From positions 248,001 to 312,000 of the forward strand of contig NZ_VAUV01000004.1 in NCBI RefSeq assembly GCF_005780165.1: a DNA stretch of 64,000 bases, given 5' to 3'. The translations under genes and the position numbers were made by a program. Below, piece by piece: positions 35,801-44,306 of the stretch (within the stretch, counting starts at the first letter, position 1; every line of letters begins with the position of its first letter). The stretch comes from Phragmitibacter flavus (GTDB taxonomy: Bacteria; Verrucomicrobiota; Verrucomicrobiia; Verrucomicrobiales; Verrucomicrobiaceae). Below the pieces are notes generated by a model that made no database searches, was not told the DNA's origin, and saw nothing but the letters and a program-made list of their open reading frames with translations.

Positions 35801-36562
35801 GAGAACTTCGAAGCCGGAGCCGAGTCGACCATCGAGCAGGTCGCGCGTTTCGCGGATGTCGCGCTCGGTGGGCATGAATACGAGCACGTCGCCATCGTGG
35901 GTTTCGATGAGGGCGTCTTCAACCGCGCTGGCGGCGACTTCGATGTGATTTTGATCGTCGAAGCTGGCGGTGGGCTGGTAGCGGATGTCGACTGGGTAGA
36001 GTCGGCCGGAAACTTCGATGATGGGGGCGTTGTCGAAGTGTTTGGAGAAGGCTTCGGTGTCGATGGTTGCCGAGGTGACCAGCAGCTTGAGGTCGGGACG
36101 TTTTTTGAGGAGGCCTTGCAGGTAGCCGAGGAGGAAGTCGATGTTGAGCGAGCGTTCGTGCGCTTCATCGAGAATGAGCATGCTATAGGCGCGCAGCATC
36201 GGATCGCCCTGAATCTCGGCGAGCAGGATGCCGTCGGTCATGAACTTGATGCGGGTGTCGCGACCGGTGTCGTCGTTGAAGCGCATTTTGCAGCCGACTT
36301 CGCGGCCCCAAGTGACTTGCAGTTCTTCGGCGACACGTTTGGAGACGCTCATGGCCGCAACTCGACGGGGCTGGGTGCAGCCGATTTTGCCGCGGATGTC
36401 GGGTCCGGCGGCTTCGAGGCACATTTTGGGCAACTGGGTGGTTTTGCCGGAACCGGTTTCTCCGGCGAGGATGACGACCTGATTCTGCCGGATGGCCGCG
36501 ACGATTTCCTCGCGTCGTGCGCTGATGGGAAGATCGGGGGGATATTGAATGACAGCGGCCAT
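32810..36562 (-). CDS. hrpA: ATP-dependent RNA helicase HrpA
   Basis: The 1250-residue protein has the DEAH-box motor: Walker A GETGSGKTTQL, QPRRVAAMSV, LDEAHERSLN, SATIDTEAFSKHF and the motif VI region QRAGRAGRVQDG. The helicase-associated and OB-fold domains follow, and the long HrpA-specific C-terminal region carries patterns such as HALIQNETP and DLPVITHRTREL. The size is as expected for HrpA, which acts on structured RNA and stalled ribosomes. I start at 36562 (MAAVIQYPPD) rather than 36589. It is convergent with the FAD oxidoreductase gene and divergent from the HAD gene. Confidence 0.95.
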   Translation of the reverse strand: MAAVIQYPPDLPISARREEIVAAIRQNQVVILAGETGSGKTTQLPKMCLEAAGPDIRGKIGCTQPRRVAAMSVSKRVAEELQVTWGREVGCKMRFNDDTGRDTRIKFMTDGILLAEIQGDPMLRAYSMLILDEAHERSLNIDFLLGYLQGLLKKRPDLKLLVTSATIDTEAFSKHFDNAPIIEVSGRLYPVDIRYQPTASFDDQNHIEVAASAVEDALIETHDGDVLVFMPTERDIRETRDLLDGRLGSGFEVLALFGRMASAEQQRIFSPGAKRRVVIATNVAETSITIPRIRYVVDTGLARMSRYNPRTRTKRLPVEPVSQSSANQRAGRAGRVQDGVCIRLYDQEDFDKRPKFTQPEIQRANLAEVILRMKAFKLGDIETFPFINPPVQASITSGYELLHELGALDDTHEMSPLGRELARLPVDPTLGRMLLQARKEDALPELLVIAAGLSIPDPRERPEEAKEQAAAAHKQFWCPDSDFLSLLRLWQAAPDAQGPSGTLNQLRKFCKKNYLSLTRMREWRDVWRQLGDALDHKTPPPDRAQATDTAIHRCILTGHLGHIAMREDRNTYKAAGNRQVTLFPGSNLYQRREKNPKDAALAEKLKQPAWIVAGEIVQTSQLFARSVAKIENTWINELAAHLLQHKYSEPHFQEKTGRVLVWQRNLLHGLEISRQQIDFGKVDPQGATQLFIRHALIQNETPIPHAFHSHNQKLREKIETSLTRIRNNRVYALEDALFDYYEKHFKTTPVSSIHDLNRVITAQSRTNPHFLHATEYDLTHGHDIDCDLALFPDQVGLSNTNTVLPLTYAYKPGQEDDGVTIQVPLHQAHQLSDAQLQWMVPGLREELISVLLRALPKVARRALMPIDPKVAEIARSFEPGSGDFFSSLAQHLTRHYPVTVSASDWPPNSLPAHLQPRIEVLDKQNKTLITDRDLSAIRAKVKTTAIPTGAWEKAVRQFERPALTTWSFGDLPEKVIVEQVGDVTLTGYPGLALINGEVHLRLFRTLALATAATPPAIRKLGETQIGRDLAWLAKELKNLSIGSSPIAKKPASLQDALSNWQAPSKTSSVVAVSNDLPQMAFDHILDHVLQLTPLHPLTEKRFLALCEKARKDLPVITHRTRELFKEIHALKSKIKQSAHRYPEFEADLERLVPADLLRTTPHRQLAHIVRYLRAVQIRAERASINPAKDEDKAWLISDFHDWQNHVSEANRETFRWMLEEYRVQVFAQELGTAQPVSPKRLEALMSASTA

Positions 36563-36606
36563 GTGAGAACGAGGGCGGACACGATACACGCAGATGCTTG
36601 ATGAGG

Positions 36607-36678
36607 AAAGTAGAAGGCCCGTCCCGGGCCTTGTGATCGACTGAAAGGCTCGAGACGGGCCTTCGGGCCTCCTACTTT
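36607..36678. repeat. 72-bp inverted-repeat element between divergent genes
   Basis: AAAGTAGAAGGCCCGTC at the left pairs with GACGGGCCTT...CCTACTTT at the right, with an internal extra CGGGCC on each side. It sits between two divergent gene starts, so it cannot be a normal terminator. It looks like a REP/MITE-type interspersed hairpin that inserted in, or acts within, a shared promoter region. Confidence 0.7.
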
Positions 36679-36717
36679 AACGTTGCGAGGTGACGCGGGT
36701 GCGGGTAAGCAGCGGGC

Positions 36718-37392
36718 GTGTATACCGAAGTTGGATTCATTTTTGATTGGGACGGGGTGGTGATCGATTCTCACGCGCAGCATGAGGAAAGCTGGAGGTT
36801 GTTGTTTGAAGAATTGGGCAGAGCGATGCCGGGGGAGTTTTTCAAGCTGACGTTCGGGATGCGCAATCAGCAGATCATCCCGGCGTGGTTTGATTTTGTG
36901 GATGCGGAGGACAAGGCAGAAATTCAGCGGCTGGGGGATCGCAAGGAGGAACTTTATCGCGAGATCATCAAGCGCGATGGGATTGAGCCGTTGGTGGGGG
37001 TGGTGAATTTGTTGAAGGAATTGCAGGCACTGGGCATCCCGGCGGCGGTGGGTTCGTCGACGCCGAGGAAAAATCTGGACACGATCATGAGTGTGATCGG
37101 CGTGGACGGGTATTTTCAGCAAATCGTCAGCGCAGAAGACGTCAATTTTGGCAAACCGGCACCGGATGTGTTTTTGAAAGCGGCTCAGAAGATTGGTCGC
37201 GATCCGGCGAATTGTGTGGTGATCGAGGATGCGCAAGTCGGCATTGAAGCCGGCAAACGTGCGGGCATGCGAGTGGTGGCGGTGGCGACCACGCACCCGA
37301 TCGAGACATTGGAAGGCTCGGATTTGCGCTTGCCGAATCTTGCCGGGGCGACGGTGGCGGGGCTTTTACCGACGACGGCGAATCTGGGTTAA
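36718..37392 (+). CDS. HAD-superfamily phosphatase, beta-phosphoglucomutase-like
   Basis: The 224-residue protein (GTG start) has HAD motif I FDWDGVVIDSH with the nucleophile Asp and acid Asp, and motif II VGSSTPRKN. A lysine region and motif III/IV lie in NFGKPAPDVFL and VVIEDAQVGIEAGKRAGM. The helical cap between residues 20 and 90 is of subclass IA, as in beta-phosphoglucomutase and phosphoglycolate phosphatase. The substrate is likely a small sugar phosphate. The last 27 bases overlap the end of the convergent PEP-CTERM gene. Confidence 0.9.
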   Translation: MYTEVGFIFDWDGVVIDSHAQHEESWRLLFEELGRAMPGEFFKLTFGMRNQQIIPAWFDFVDAEDKAEIQRLGDRKEELYREIIKRDGIEPLVGVVNLLKELQALGIPAAVGSSTPRKNLDTIMSVIGVDGYFQQIVSAEDVNFGKPAPDVFLKAAQKIGRDPANCVVIEDAQVGIEAGKRAGMRVVAVATTHPIETLEGSDLRLPNLAGATVAGLLPTTANLG

Positions 37393-38130
37393 TCCGACGA
37401 GACCCAAAAGACAGAGAAGGGCTTGGGTGGGTTCAGGAACGACGGAGACGGTGACGGCCTGGATGCCGACATGGGAGTTGGTGCCGGTGGTGTCGGTGGT
37501 CATCACATAGCTGAGATTTAGCAGGTCACCAACCACGTCGGGACGGAAGGTGAAGGTGAACAGGGTGGGCTGTTTCGAGTTGCTGTATTCCTGACTCTGC
37601 AATGTCACTGCGGTTGCACCGTTTAAGGTGGCGGTCATGGTTCCTTGTGCGTTGAAACCGGTTGCCCAGACGCTGACGAGATATTCCTGAGCAGGGTCGC
37701 CACTAAGCGACAGCTGCACTCCACGGTTGAGGCCACCGGCGTCGAGGGAGCTATTAAATACAAGTGATTGTGGCAGATTCGTGAGGCTGGTCGGACTGTT
37801 GCCATCGGAATAACTGAAGTTTTTTAAACCGATGGATGACCCGCCACTTCCCCGCAGTGATCCCCCTCCCACGGTCGAAATGACCGAGATGTTGGCGGTG
37901 CCACCAGCTTTTCCATTGGTGGCGGCCACCGTGGTTGGAAACGGCGCGGAAACCTGAGTGAAATCCCAGATTGCCCAATCAACGGAACCGGTCGCGGTGA
38001 GATCGACCGCCGAGACGCCCGGATTGGTGAAGACCTGCCCCGCCAAAACGGCGGCGTTCAGCTGGGGTGCAAGGTGCAGGGTTATCCCAAAAGCCGCCAC
38101 CATGGGCAGCAATCGCACTGACGTGATCAT
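37366..38130 (-). CDS. PEP-CTERM protein
   Basis: The 254-residue protein has a signal peptide (MITSVRLLPMVAAFGITLHL) and a beta-rich body (AQEYLVSVWATGFNAQGTMT, FTFTFRPDVVGDLLNLSYVM). It ends VVPEPTQALLCLLGLVGLTQ then IRRRR, a PEP-CTERM tail. Similar bodies are found in Verrucomicrobiota PEP-CTERM proteins of unknown role. Its final codons, including the arginine run, overlap the end of the HAD phosphatase gene on the other strand. Confidence 0.87.
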   Translation of the reverse strand: MITSVRLLPMVAAFGITLHLAPQLNAAVLAGQVFTNPGVSAVDLTATGSVDWAIWDFTQVSAPFPTTVAATNGKAGGTANISVISTVGGGSLRGSGGSSIGLKNFSYSDGNSPTSLTNLPQSLVFNSSLDAGGLNRGVQLSLSGDPAQEYLVSVWATGFNAQGTMTATLNGATAVTLQSQEYSNSKQPTLFTFTFRPDVVGDLLNLSYVMTTDTTGTNSHVGIQAVTVSVVPEPTQALLCLLGLVGLTQIRRRR

Positions 38131-38242
38131 GGGGAATTTTTAAACATTCGCGTCCACATGGCAATCCTTCATTTCAAGGATGCCCGTGCGCGTGAAAGTG
38201 CCAGCCCATCCCGTTTGACCGGGATAGGGCATGCAGACCTCA

Positions 38243-38911
38243 TCAGTCCTTCTTCTCCGGGTCAACGACGACCGGAGTGAAGTCTTTTTTGTTATCGAGG
38301 ACCTTGTCGACAAGGCCGTAGGCAGCGGCCTGTTCGCCGGTCATGTAGTTGTCGCGGTCAGCGTCCTTGTCGACTTCCTCGGGCGATTTGCCGGTGTGGT
38401 GGGCGATAATTTTGTTGAGGCGACGCTTCAAATTATACATGAACTCGACAGTGCGCTCGACGTCGCTGGCGGTGCCTTGGGCACCACCGCTGACCTGATG
38501 GATCATGATGTGTGAGTTGGGCAGGGCGTAGCGTTTGCCTTTGGTGCCGGCGGTGAGCAACACGGCACCCATGCTCGCGGCGATGCCGATGCAGTAGGTG
38601 TTCACGTCACAGGTGACGAACTGCATGGTGTCATAAATCGCGAGACCGGCGGTGACGGAGCCGCCAGGGGAGTTGATGTAGATGTTGATGTCCTTCTTCG
38701 GATCCTGCATTTGAAGGAACAGAAGCTGGGCGATGACGATGTTGGCGACCTGGTCGTCAATGGGGGTGCCGATGAAGATGATGCGGTCCTTGAGCAGACG
38801 GCTGTAGATGTCATAAGCGCGCTCCATGCGGCCTTCGCTCTCGATCACCGTTGGGATGATGTAGTTGGAAGGACCGCTGGGCATGATGCTGGTGGGAAAG
38901 TGGTTGGTCAT
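38243..38911 (-). CDS. clpP: ATP-dependent Clp protease proteolytic subunit
   Basis: The 222-residue serine peptidase has the catalytic triad in order: Ser113 in [11 protein letters not shown], His138 in SHIMIHQ and Asp near 187 in [26 protein letters not shown] forms the oxyanion loop region. It degrades unfolded substrates with ClpX or ClpA. The usual GGFQGQ loop reads GGAQGTASD. No clpX follows in the window, and the downstream gene on this strand is a PEP-CTERM gene. Many Verrucomicrobiota have more than one clpP, so it may not be the only copy. Confidence 0.94.
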   Translation of the reverse strand: MTNHFPTSIMPSGPSNYIIPTVIESEGRMERAYDIYSRLLKDRIIFIGTPIDDQVANIVIAQLLFLQMQDPKKDINIYINSPGGSVTAGLAIYDTMQFVTCDVNTYCIGIAASMGAVLLTAGTKGKRYALPNSHIMIHQVSGGAQGTASDVERTVEFMYNLKRRLNKIIAHHTGKSPEEVDKDADRDNYMTGEQAAAYGLVDKVLDNKKDFTPVVVDPEKKD

Positions 38912-39077
38912 ATGGGGAATGGTGGAGGGGGCGGTGGGGTTGTCAATGCGATCCAGCAGAAGCGTGAGGAAAGCTTGTGCGAAATTACGGATGATGATAC
39001 GTTGCGATGTGACTTAGCGACGCAGGCTGGTGCCGACGAAACTCCTCTACCGGCACTCGTATCCCTAAATTCCAGCT

Positions 39078-39629
39078 TTGACCGTATTGGACGACATCAC
39101 CGTAGAAGAATACCTCGAAGGCGAGGCATTGAGCGAGGTGCGCCATGAATACTTCGATGGCAAGGTGTTCGCGATGGCTGGTGCCAGTGCGGAGCATGAG
39201 GGAGTTTCAGGAAATTTGTTCGCCTCTCTTCATGCCCACCTAAAGGGCAAACTCTACAAGGTTTTCAAAGACGGAATGAAACTGCGACTTGAGGTTCGTG
39301 GGAAAGATCTCTTCTATTACCCCGACATCTTGGTGACGTGCCAGCCGACCGACAACAACCGGTTCTTCCGCAACAGCCCGAAACTCATCATTGAGGTGCT
39401 CTCCAAGGATGAAAACAAGGATCTGGTGGAGAAATTTTTTGCTTACCAGCGAATCGAAAGCCTGGAGGAATACGTGGTGGTGCGTCCGGACCCGAAGAAT
39501 CGCGAGGCCTTTGTTTTTCGTAAAGGAACCGACTGGGATCGTCCGCTAGTGCTGACCGAAGGTTCATTGGATCTGGTTTCGGTGGGATTGACGCTGTCGA
39601 TGGATGACATCTTTGACGGGGTGGGCTGA
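39078..39629 (+). CDS. Uma2 (DUF820) family putative nuclease
   Basis: The 183-residue protein fits the Uma2 family, which has a PD-(D/E)xK restriction-nuclease fold. It starts with TVEEYLEGEALSEVRHEYFD, then GKVFAMAGASAEH. The core is DLFYYPDILVTCQ with the Asp, followed by PKLIIEVLS with the Glu. The family is common as many paralogs in cyanobacteria and other large-genome bacteria; its role is unknown. The start is TTG at 39078; a stop codon lies just before it, so no other usual start is available. Confidence 0.85.
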   Translation: MTVLDDITVEEYLEGEALSEVRHEYFDGKVFAMAGASAEHEGVSGNLFASLHAHLKGKLYKVFKDGMKLRLEVRGKDLFYYPDILVTCQPTDNNRFFRNSPKLIIEVLSKDENKDLVEKFFAYQRIESLEEYVVVRPDPKNREAFVFRKGTDWDRPLVLTEGSLDLVSVGLTLSMDDIFDGVG

Positions 39630-39674
39630 GGTAAAGCAGTTGACGATCCACCCAGAGAACGGACATCTTGAAAA

Positions 39675-40262
39675 ATGGCCAAGGTGACTGAATCGGTGGA
39701 GGAACAAATCGGGCAACGCATCCGCGCTTTGCGCTCGGAACGGAATGTGACGCTGGATCAACTGGCCGTGGAGGTGAAACTGACCAAGGGGCAGCTTTCG
39801 AAAATCGAGAACGGCAAGGTGAGCAGTCCGGTGTCGACGTTGACACGGATTGCATCGGCGTTGGGGGCGCAGGTGGGAACCTTGTTCAACTTCAGCGATC
39901 AGGAATCACGGGCAGTGATGGTGCGCAAAGAGGATCGCAAGGAAATTGCCGGGCGCGGCTCCAAGCTGGGGCACAGCTATGAATCGCTGGCGTTTGGGCT
40001 GCCGTTTGAGAAGGACTTTGAAACGTATTTGATGACGATTGAGGAAAAGAAGATCAATCCTGCCAAAAACATTTTCAAACACCCGGGTCACGAATTTCTT
40101 TATCTGCTCGAGGGAAACATGGTCTACCGGCATGGCAGCAAGTCGTTCTCCATGAGGCCGGGGGACTCACTATTCTTTGATGGCACCATTGAGCATGGGC
40201 CGGTTTCGGTGACCGGAACTCCGGTGCGGTTTTTAAGCATCATCAGCAACCCGCGGAATTAA
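39675..40262 (+). CDS. XRE-family regulator with C-terminal cupin domain
   Basis: The 195-residue protein has a helix-turn-helix at residues 10-65 (IGQRIRALRSERNVTLDQLA, TKGQLSKIENGKVSSPVSTL). A cupin follows, with metal-site-like residues in FKHPGHEFLYLLEGNMVYRH and RPGDSLFFDGTIEHGPV. This two-domain type, as in PuuR-like repressors, senses a small ligand through the cupin. The neighbours give no clear target; it may regulate itself. Confidence 0.9.
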   Translation: MAKVTESVEEQIGQRIRALRSERNVTLDQLAVEVKLTKGQLSKIENGKVSSPVSTLTRIASALGAQVGTLFNFSDQESRAVMVRKEDRKEIAGRGSKLGHSYESLAFGLPFEKDFETYLMTIEEKKINPAKNIFKHPGHEFLYLLEGNMVYRHGSKSFSMRPGDSLFFDGTIEHGPVSVTGTPVRFLSIISNPRN

Positions 40263-40289
40263 CTCAGGCACTGCTCCCCTCGGTCAACA

Positions 40290-40688
40290 TCAATAGTGAT
40301 GGTAGTGACCGTGGCCGTAGTGGGGACGATGGTAGCTGCGGCGATAATAAACTCTTGGTGGCGGTGCGTGGTAGTAGTCATCGTAGACATAGCTGCTGCG
40401 ATAATAACGACGGCGCGGTGGTGGCGGTGCATCGCCGTAGTAGCGGTCATTGGCATTGCCGACGACGGAACCAGCGATGGCACCAAGAACCCCACCGATG
40501 GCGGCACCTTCAAGGCCACGACCGCTCTGGTGTCCGATGATCCCACCAGCAGCAGCTCCAGCTAGTGCCCCGCCGACACCGCCAGCGGATTCATTGGGTC
40601 CGGCATATCCGGGACCGGAAACACAGGAGCTGAGCCCCAGGGCAAGCACCAGGGAGGCGAGACAAATGGTGGAGAGGGAATTTTTCAT
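40290..40688 (-). CDS. Glycine-zipper lipoprotein
   Basis: The 132-residue protein has a lipoprotein signal (MKNSLSTICLASLVLALGLS then SC). A glycine zipper at about 36-80 (GGVGGALAGAAAGGIIGH, GAAIGGVLGAIAGSVVGN) resembles 2TM glycine-zipper proteins such as SlyB/OsmB. The C-terminal third is full of Tyr, His and Arg (PPPPRRRYYR, GHGHYHHY). It is likely anchored in the outer membrane and inserts in or spans the envelope. The Tyr/His tail may bind metals or glycans, but this is speculation. Confidence 0.8.
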   Translation of the reverse strand: MKNSLSTICLASLVLALGLSSCVSGPGYAGPNESAGGVGGALAGAAAGGIIGHQSGRGLEGAAIGGVLGAIAGSVVGNANDRYYGDAPPPPRRRYYRSSYVYDDYYHAPPPRVYYRRSYHRPHYGHGHYHHY

Positions 40689-40831
40689 GGCAGAAAGTCT
40701 GGGCGGAAAGAGTCAATCAAAGCTTTCGATGCCACTGACGCCAGCAGTGTTCAATCTACGACTTCAGATGCTGGATGTGAGGGCGGGCGGGATCGTGACA
40801 GAAGATTTCTGAAAAAAATCAGAAACTCCCA

Positions 40832-41746
40832 TCACTCGGTCACGTCGTAGACTTCGATCTTCGCAGGGTGGCCCTTCACCTCAAAATGACCACACGGTGT
40901 GAACGCGCTGCGATCCCCCTCCCATCCGGCCAGGAAGGCCCCGCTGACGAGAATAGGCTTGTCCACAATGCGTGTGAGACCTTCCAGACGGAAGGCCAGA
41001 TTGACGGCATCGCCAAGCGCGGTGTTAATGCCACGACCCATGGCACCGATCGCCACTTCACCAACATGCAGTCCAATGCGGCAATCGAGGGTGATGTTTT
41101 TCTGCTCTTTGAGCAATCGACGCGTCGGAGACTCAGCGTCGCGTTCGGCTTTGCGCAAGGCACGGGCGGCCTCAAGGGCACGGGCGAGGGCATCGTGTTC
41201 GACGCTGGTCCAGTAGGCAAACACGCAGTCACCAATAAATTTGTCCACCATGGCACCGGAGCGTTTCATGATGGTGTTGCAGTCGGCATACCATTCGCGC
41301 AAAAGGTCGGCCACCTCAGCAGCCCCGAGAAGGGAACTCATCGCGGTGAATCCTTTCAAATCGCCCACAAAAAGCGTGGCGGGCTGGGTGCGCATCGGCA
41401 CCGGCGTGCGTTTGAGAACCTGGGTTTTGAGTCCAATGGCGGTCAGATCCTGCGTGATGGGCTTGCCGCCTTGGTCGAACAGGAAGATCGCACTGCCGAA
41501 CTGGAGCCGGTCACCGGTGCGCAGGGCGCAGGCATTGGTGAGGGCGACATCGTTGACGTAGCTGCCGTTGGCGCTGCCGAGGTCGACGAGCCAGAAATGG
41601 GCACCTTCGCGACGGATGGTGGCGTGTTGACGTGAAATTCCTGCGTCGCCAAGACGGATGCTGGCCTCCTCGCTTCTGCCGATGAGGTTAAAATCGCCAA
41701 GCGGATAGGTTTCTCCGCCGGTGAGTGCTTTTAAAAGGGCTGGCAT
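40832..41746 (-). CDS. FHA-domain adenylate/guanylate cyclase
   Basis: The 304-residue protein has an N-terminal FHA domain (NLIGRSEEASIRLGDAGISR, then HATI ... DLGSANGSYVND), which binds phosphothreonine. A class III nucleotide cyclase domain follows: FVGDLKGFTAMS with the first metal Asp, and VDKFIGDCVFAYW with the second. The final part holds LGDAVNLAFRLEGL. It makes cAMP or cGMP, probably under control of a Ser/Thr kinase. There is no membrane segment. I start at 41746 because the FHA fold starts there; a long upstream frame overlaps the next gene. Confidence 0.9.
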   Translation of the reverse strand: MPALLKALTGGETYPLGDFNLIGRSEEASIRLGDAGISRQHATIRREGAHFWLVDLGSANGSYVNDVALTNACALRTGDRLQFGSAIFLFDQGGKPITQDLTAIGLKTQVLKRTPVPMRTQPATLFVGDLKGFTAMSSLLGAAEVADLLREWYADCNTIMKRSGAMVDKFIGDCVFAYWTSVEHDALARALEAARALRKAERDAESPTRRLLKEQKNITLDCRIGLHVGEVAIGAMGRGINTALGDAVNLAFRLEGLTRIVDKPILVSGAFLAGWEGDRSAFTPCGHFEVKGHPAKIEVYDVTE

Positions 41747-41870
41747 ATGATGGTGACGCCTACCTTTGAACCGAAAGCGGGAGGTGAAGTCAAGACTTGG
41801 TTTTGGCTTTCTGAAATGATGGGCAAAAAGCAGGCTTCCATGCCCGCCAAATCTTGCTCGATCAATTGGC

Positions 41871-42434
41871 TCAAGCTCCAGGCGAGGGAGCGGCCACGGC
41901 GGGAGGATTGCCCCCTTCACCGGGCATGCCGAATCCAAGCAGCATGGCGACTTCCTCCTGCACGGCTTCGATTTCATCGAGACGCAGCTCGGGATCACGA
42001 ATGATGTAAATTTCGCCACTGCGGCGATGTTCGTAAATCAGCAGGGTGCCGTCTTCGACGTATTTCACCTCTTTCTGCACCAGTTGCTTTTTGCGCTCAA
42101 GCATCAAGGCGAGGATGTAGCGCGCATGGGTGGTGTGCGGTTCATCTTCTTCGGTGAGGCGGCGTAGCAGATCCTCGGCCCCTTCACGGTTGGCAAATTC
42201 GGCCTTGGCCTTGGCTCCGGAATCCGGCTTTACATAATCGGTCTTCCAGGAGGAAAAGGGCTGACGCTCGGCCACTTCTTCGTCCCATGCTTCGAGACTG
42301 ATGTCGCGACGGATAAAATCGCCGCTGGCTTTGTCGAAGTAGATGGCGGTGTGAAACGTTTCGCCCTCTTCAAAGGGGCGTTCGGTGCGGGCACAGGCGT
42401 GTGCTCGTGACTTGAGGTTCCAGGCTTGCTGCAT
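41871..42434 (-). CDS. Conserved hypothetical protein upstream of the cyclase
   Basis: The 187-residue acidic protein is not assigned to a named family. It begins MQQAWNLKSRAHACARTERP and has FEEGETFHTAIYFDKASGDF. A central EDLLRRLTEE helix leads to a strand pair KYVEDGTLLIYEHRRSGEIY, then a tail rich in Gly, Pro and Ala. The N-terminal FEEGE..HT..Y pattern with two early Cys resembles short zinc-binding cytoplasmic proteins. It lies 25 bases after the LptF/G-type gene on the same strand and is probably co-transcribed with it. Confidence 0.65.
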   Translation of the reverse strand: MQQAWNLKSRAHACARTERPFEEGETFHTAIYFDKASGDFIRRDISLEAWDEEVAERQPFSSWKTDYVKPDSGAKAKAEFANREGAEDLLRRLTEEDEPHTTHARYILALMLERKKQLVQKEVKYVEDGTLLIYEHRRSGEIYIIRDPELRLDEIEAVQEEVAMLLGFGMPGEGGNPPAVAAPSPGA

Positions 42435-42458
42435 GATGGGATGGGCGGGTTTAGTTGC

Positions 42459-44138
42459 TCAACGTGCCAGCAGAGATTTGAGGGAGAGCTTTGGCAGCTC
42501 GCGGTTTTGGGAACGCATCGCGAACAGCAAAATTCCGACCGTGCTAAGCAGAACGTGGGGAAGCCAAACGGCGACAACAGCAGGAAGGTGCTGGGTCTTG
42601 CCGAGATTGAGGAACAGGTTGTCAAAGAACAGCATCACAAAGAAGAACAATACGGCGCTCGTCATGCCGCCCACCAGGCCACGCCGAGAAAACACCACGG
42701 ACAGAGGCGCAGCAAACAGCACCACCACAAGACACTGCCAAGGCAGCGCAAACCGGTAGAAGAAATGCGTCCAGTAAGGGGACAACTTTTCCGCCGGCTG
42801 ATTCTTGTTGGCGCTCAGGTAGGAGAGCAATTCCGGAACTCCCAGGAAATCTGGCGTCAGCGCCCCGCTCATCAACATCCAGGGCGTTTCATCGATGGTC
42901 GCGGGGAGGTCTTCACGTCCGAAATTGATGCCTTCGGTGGCGAGAGGTCGCATGCCGACCAGCTTGCCATCTTTGTAGGTCGCATGAGCCCCCACATACA
43001 TGGTCCACGTGCGGCTTCCCGGCCACCAGAAGGCATTGCCCCACCAGCTTTCCACCAGGTTGCCGTTGCCATCTTCCTGTCGAACTTCCACCCGGCGCAG
43101 CTTGTTGGGCGGGGTAAGATCGCGCGGGACCGTGCCCACAAACCAGGTGCGGTGCGCTTCATTGTTGCGATACATCAATCCGCGGATGCGCGCATCCTTG
43201 TTTTTGCCGCCTTCACTTTCCGCCAGCAATTGCTCCATATCCCCGGCCGCAGTGGGAGCCCACTGGTAATTGGACGCCATGCTCAGAAACGCCATGAACC
43301 CACCCACCAGATAGATCGGGCGCAGCACCTGGAGCATGCTTTTGCCGGTGCCGAGCATGGAGATCAACTCGTTGGTGCGCGACATCCGCCCCAGCACGTA
43401 AAGGGTGGACAGCAGCAGGGTGATGGGTGCCACCGTCACAAAAATCGTCGGACCAAGGCGGAGGTAATACATCAACATGTCCGTGGTGCCGATTTTGCTG
43501 TCCTGAAAATTCTGCATGTTGTCCAGAAGGTCCATCACCACCCAAAGGGTGAAAAAGGCGACCAAACAAAACACCAGCGGCTGCAGAAAGGACCGCAGCA
43601 CGTAGCGCTCCATGATCTTGCAACTGGCGTAGTAGGTCATCGCCACCGGCGGTGCCAACACCAGACCGATCATCATCAGCAAATGTGCTACCGAAGCCAA
43701 TCCAGAAAACTCTTCTCCAGAAACGGAGGTCACCCTCGTCTCCCACTGGGCAAAAAGCATGCTGCCCAGCACCACCGCCGCGAGATAGCCACACATCCAC
43801 CAGGTGGGTCGGATCATGGCCCCCAGGTTCGGGTAAACTTGAATGATTCTGATATGGTAGATAATCCCGGCCAGCAGCGCAAAAAGCCTCAAATAGGAAA
43901 GCAGGTAGGTGGCAACCTCTGGAACCAACGATCGATCGGGTGCCCATTCCATGCCAAAAGTCGCCAGGGGATCATCCGGCGGCGGAGGCACATACGCCAT
44001 GTGATAACCGCCCGCCTGCGCCAAAGCCACCATGGCCAGGGCGACCAGCATCGCATACGCCCACAACTGGGGGGAGCGACGCAGCCAGCGCACCACATGA
44101 TTGCACAAATTCTGAATAAGGTTGAGAAAACGGCGCAT
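42459..44138 (-). CDS. LptF/LptG-family permease (lipopolysaccharide export)
   Basis: The 559-residue protein has an N-terminal helix pair, then the YjgP/YjgQ core. This includes MERYVLRSFLQPLVFCLVAF and further helices with TLYVLGRMSRTNELISMLGT, the coupling-helix region that contacts LptB. A periplasmic beta domain follows in the middle, then three final helices (HFFYRFALPWQCLVVVLFAA). It forms part of the transporter moving lipopolysaccharide or related lipid to the outer membrane. The N-terminal 150 residues before the core are longer than usual. I place the start at 44138 (MRRFLNLIQN); the frame upstream lacks family character. Confidence 0.85.
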   Translation of the reverse strand: MRRFLNLIQNLCNHVVRWLRRSPQLWAYAMLVALAMVALAQAGGYHMAYVPPPPDDPLATFGMEWAPDRSLVPEVATYLLSYLRLFALLAGIIYHIRIIQVYPNLGAMIRPTWWMCGYLAAVVLGSMLFAQWETRVTSVSGEEFSGLASVAHLLMMIGLVLAPPVAMTYYASCKIMERYVLRSFLQPLVFCLVAFFTLWVVMDLLDNMQNFQDSKIGTTDMLMYYLRLGPTIFVTVAPITLLLSTLYVLGRMSRTNELISMLGTGKSMLQVLRPIYLVGGFMAFLSMASNYQWAPTAAGDMEQLLAESEGGKNKDARIRGLMYRNNEAHRTWFVGTVPRDLTPPNKLRRVEVRQEDGNGNLVESWWGNAFWWPGSRTWTMYVGAHATYKDGKLVGMRPLATEGINFGREDLPATIDETPWMLMSGALTPDFLGVPELLSYLSANKNQPAEKLSPYWTHFFYRFALPWQCLVVVLFAAPLSVVFSRRGLVGGMTSAVLFFFVMLFFDNLFLNLGKTQHLPAVVAVWLPHVLLSTVGILLFAMRSQNRELPKLSLKSLLAR

Positions 44139-44306
44139 CGAGATCAAGACAGCCGCCTTCCATAAAACCATCTGCCCCAAAAAGCAAATGGGGCTCCGGG
44201 GACCCCTCAAAAATCGCTTCATTAACAACATCTCCCGACCCGACATTCTACTGGTCATCAAACCCGCCTGCGCTTTAATGATTGAAACGAATCTCCACCC
44301 CGCTTC

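Noticed and set aside
36607-36678. Terminator for hrpA or the HAD gene
   Set aside because: Both genes start beside it and run away from it, so there is no transcript to terminate here.
42426-44165. Plus-strand frame over the LptF/G gene
   Set aside because: The translation is His/Gln/Arg-rich without domains, and the opposite strand encodes a clear permease.
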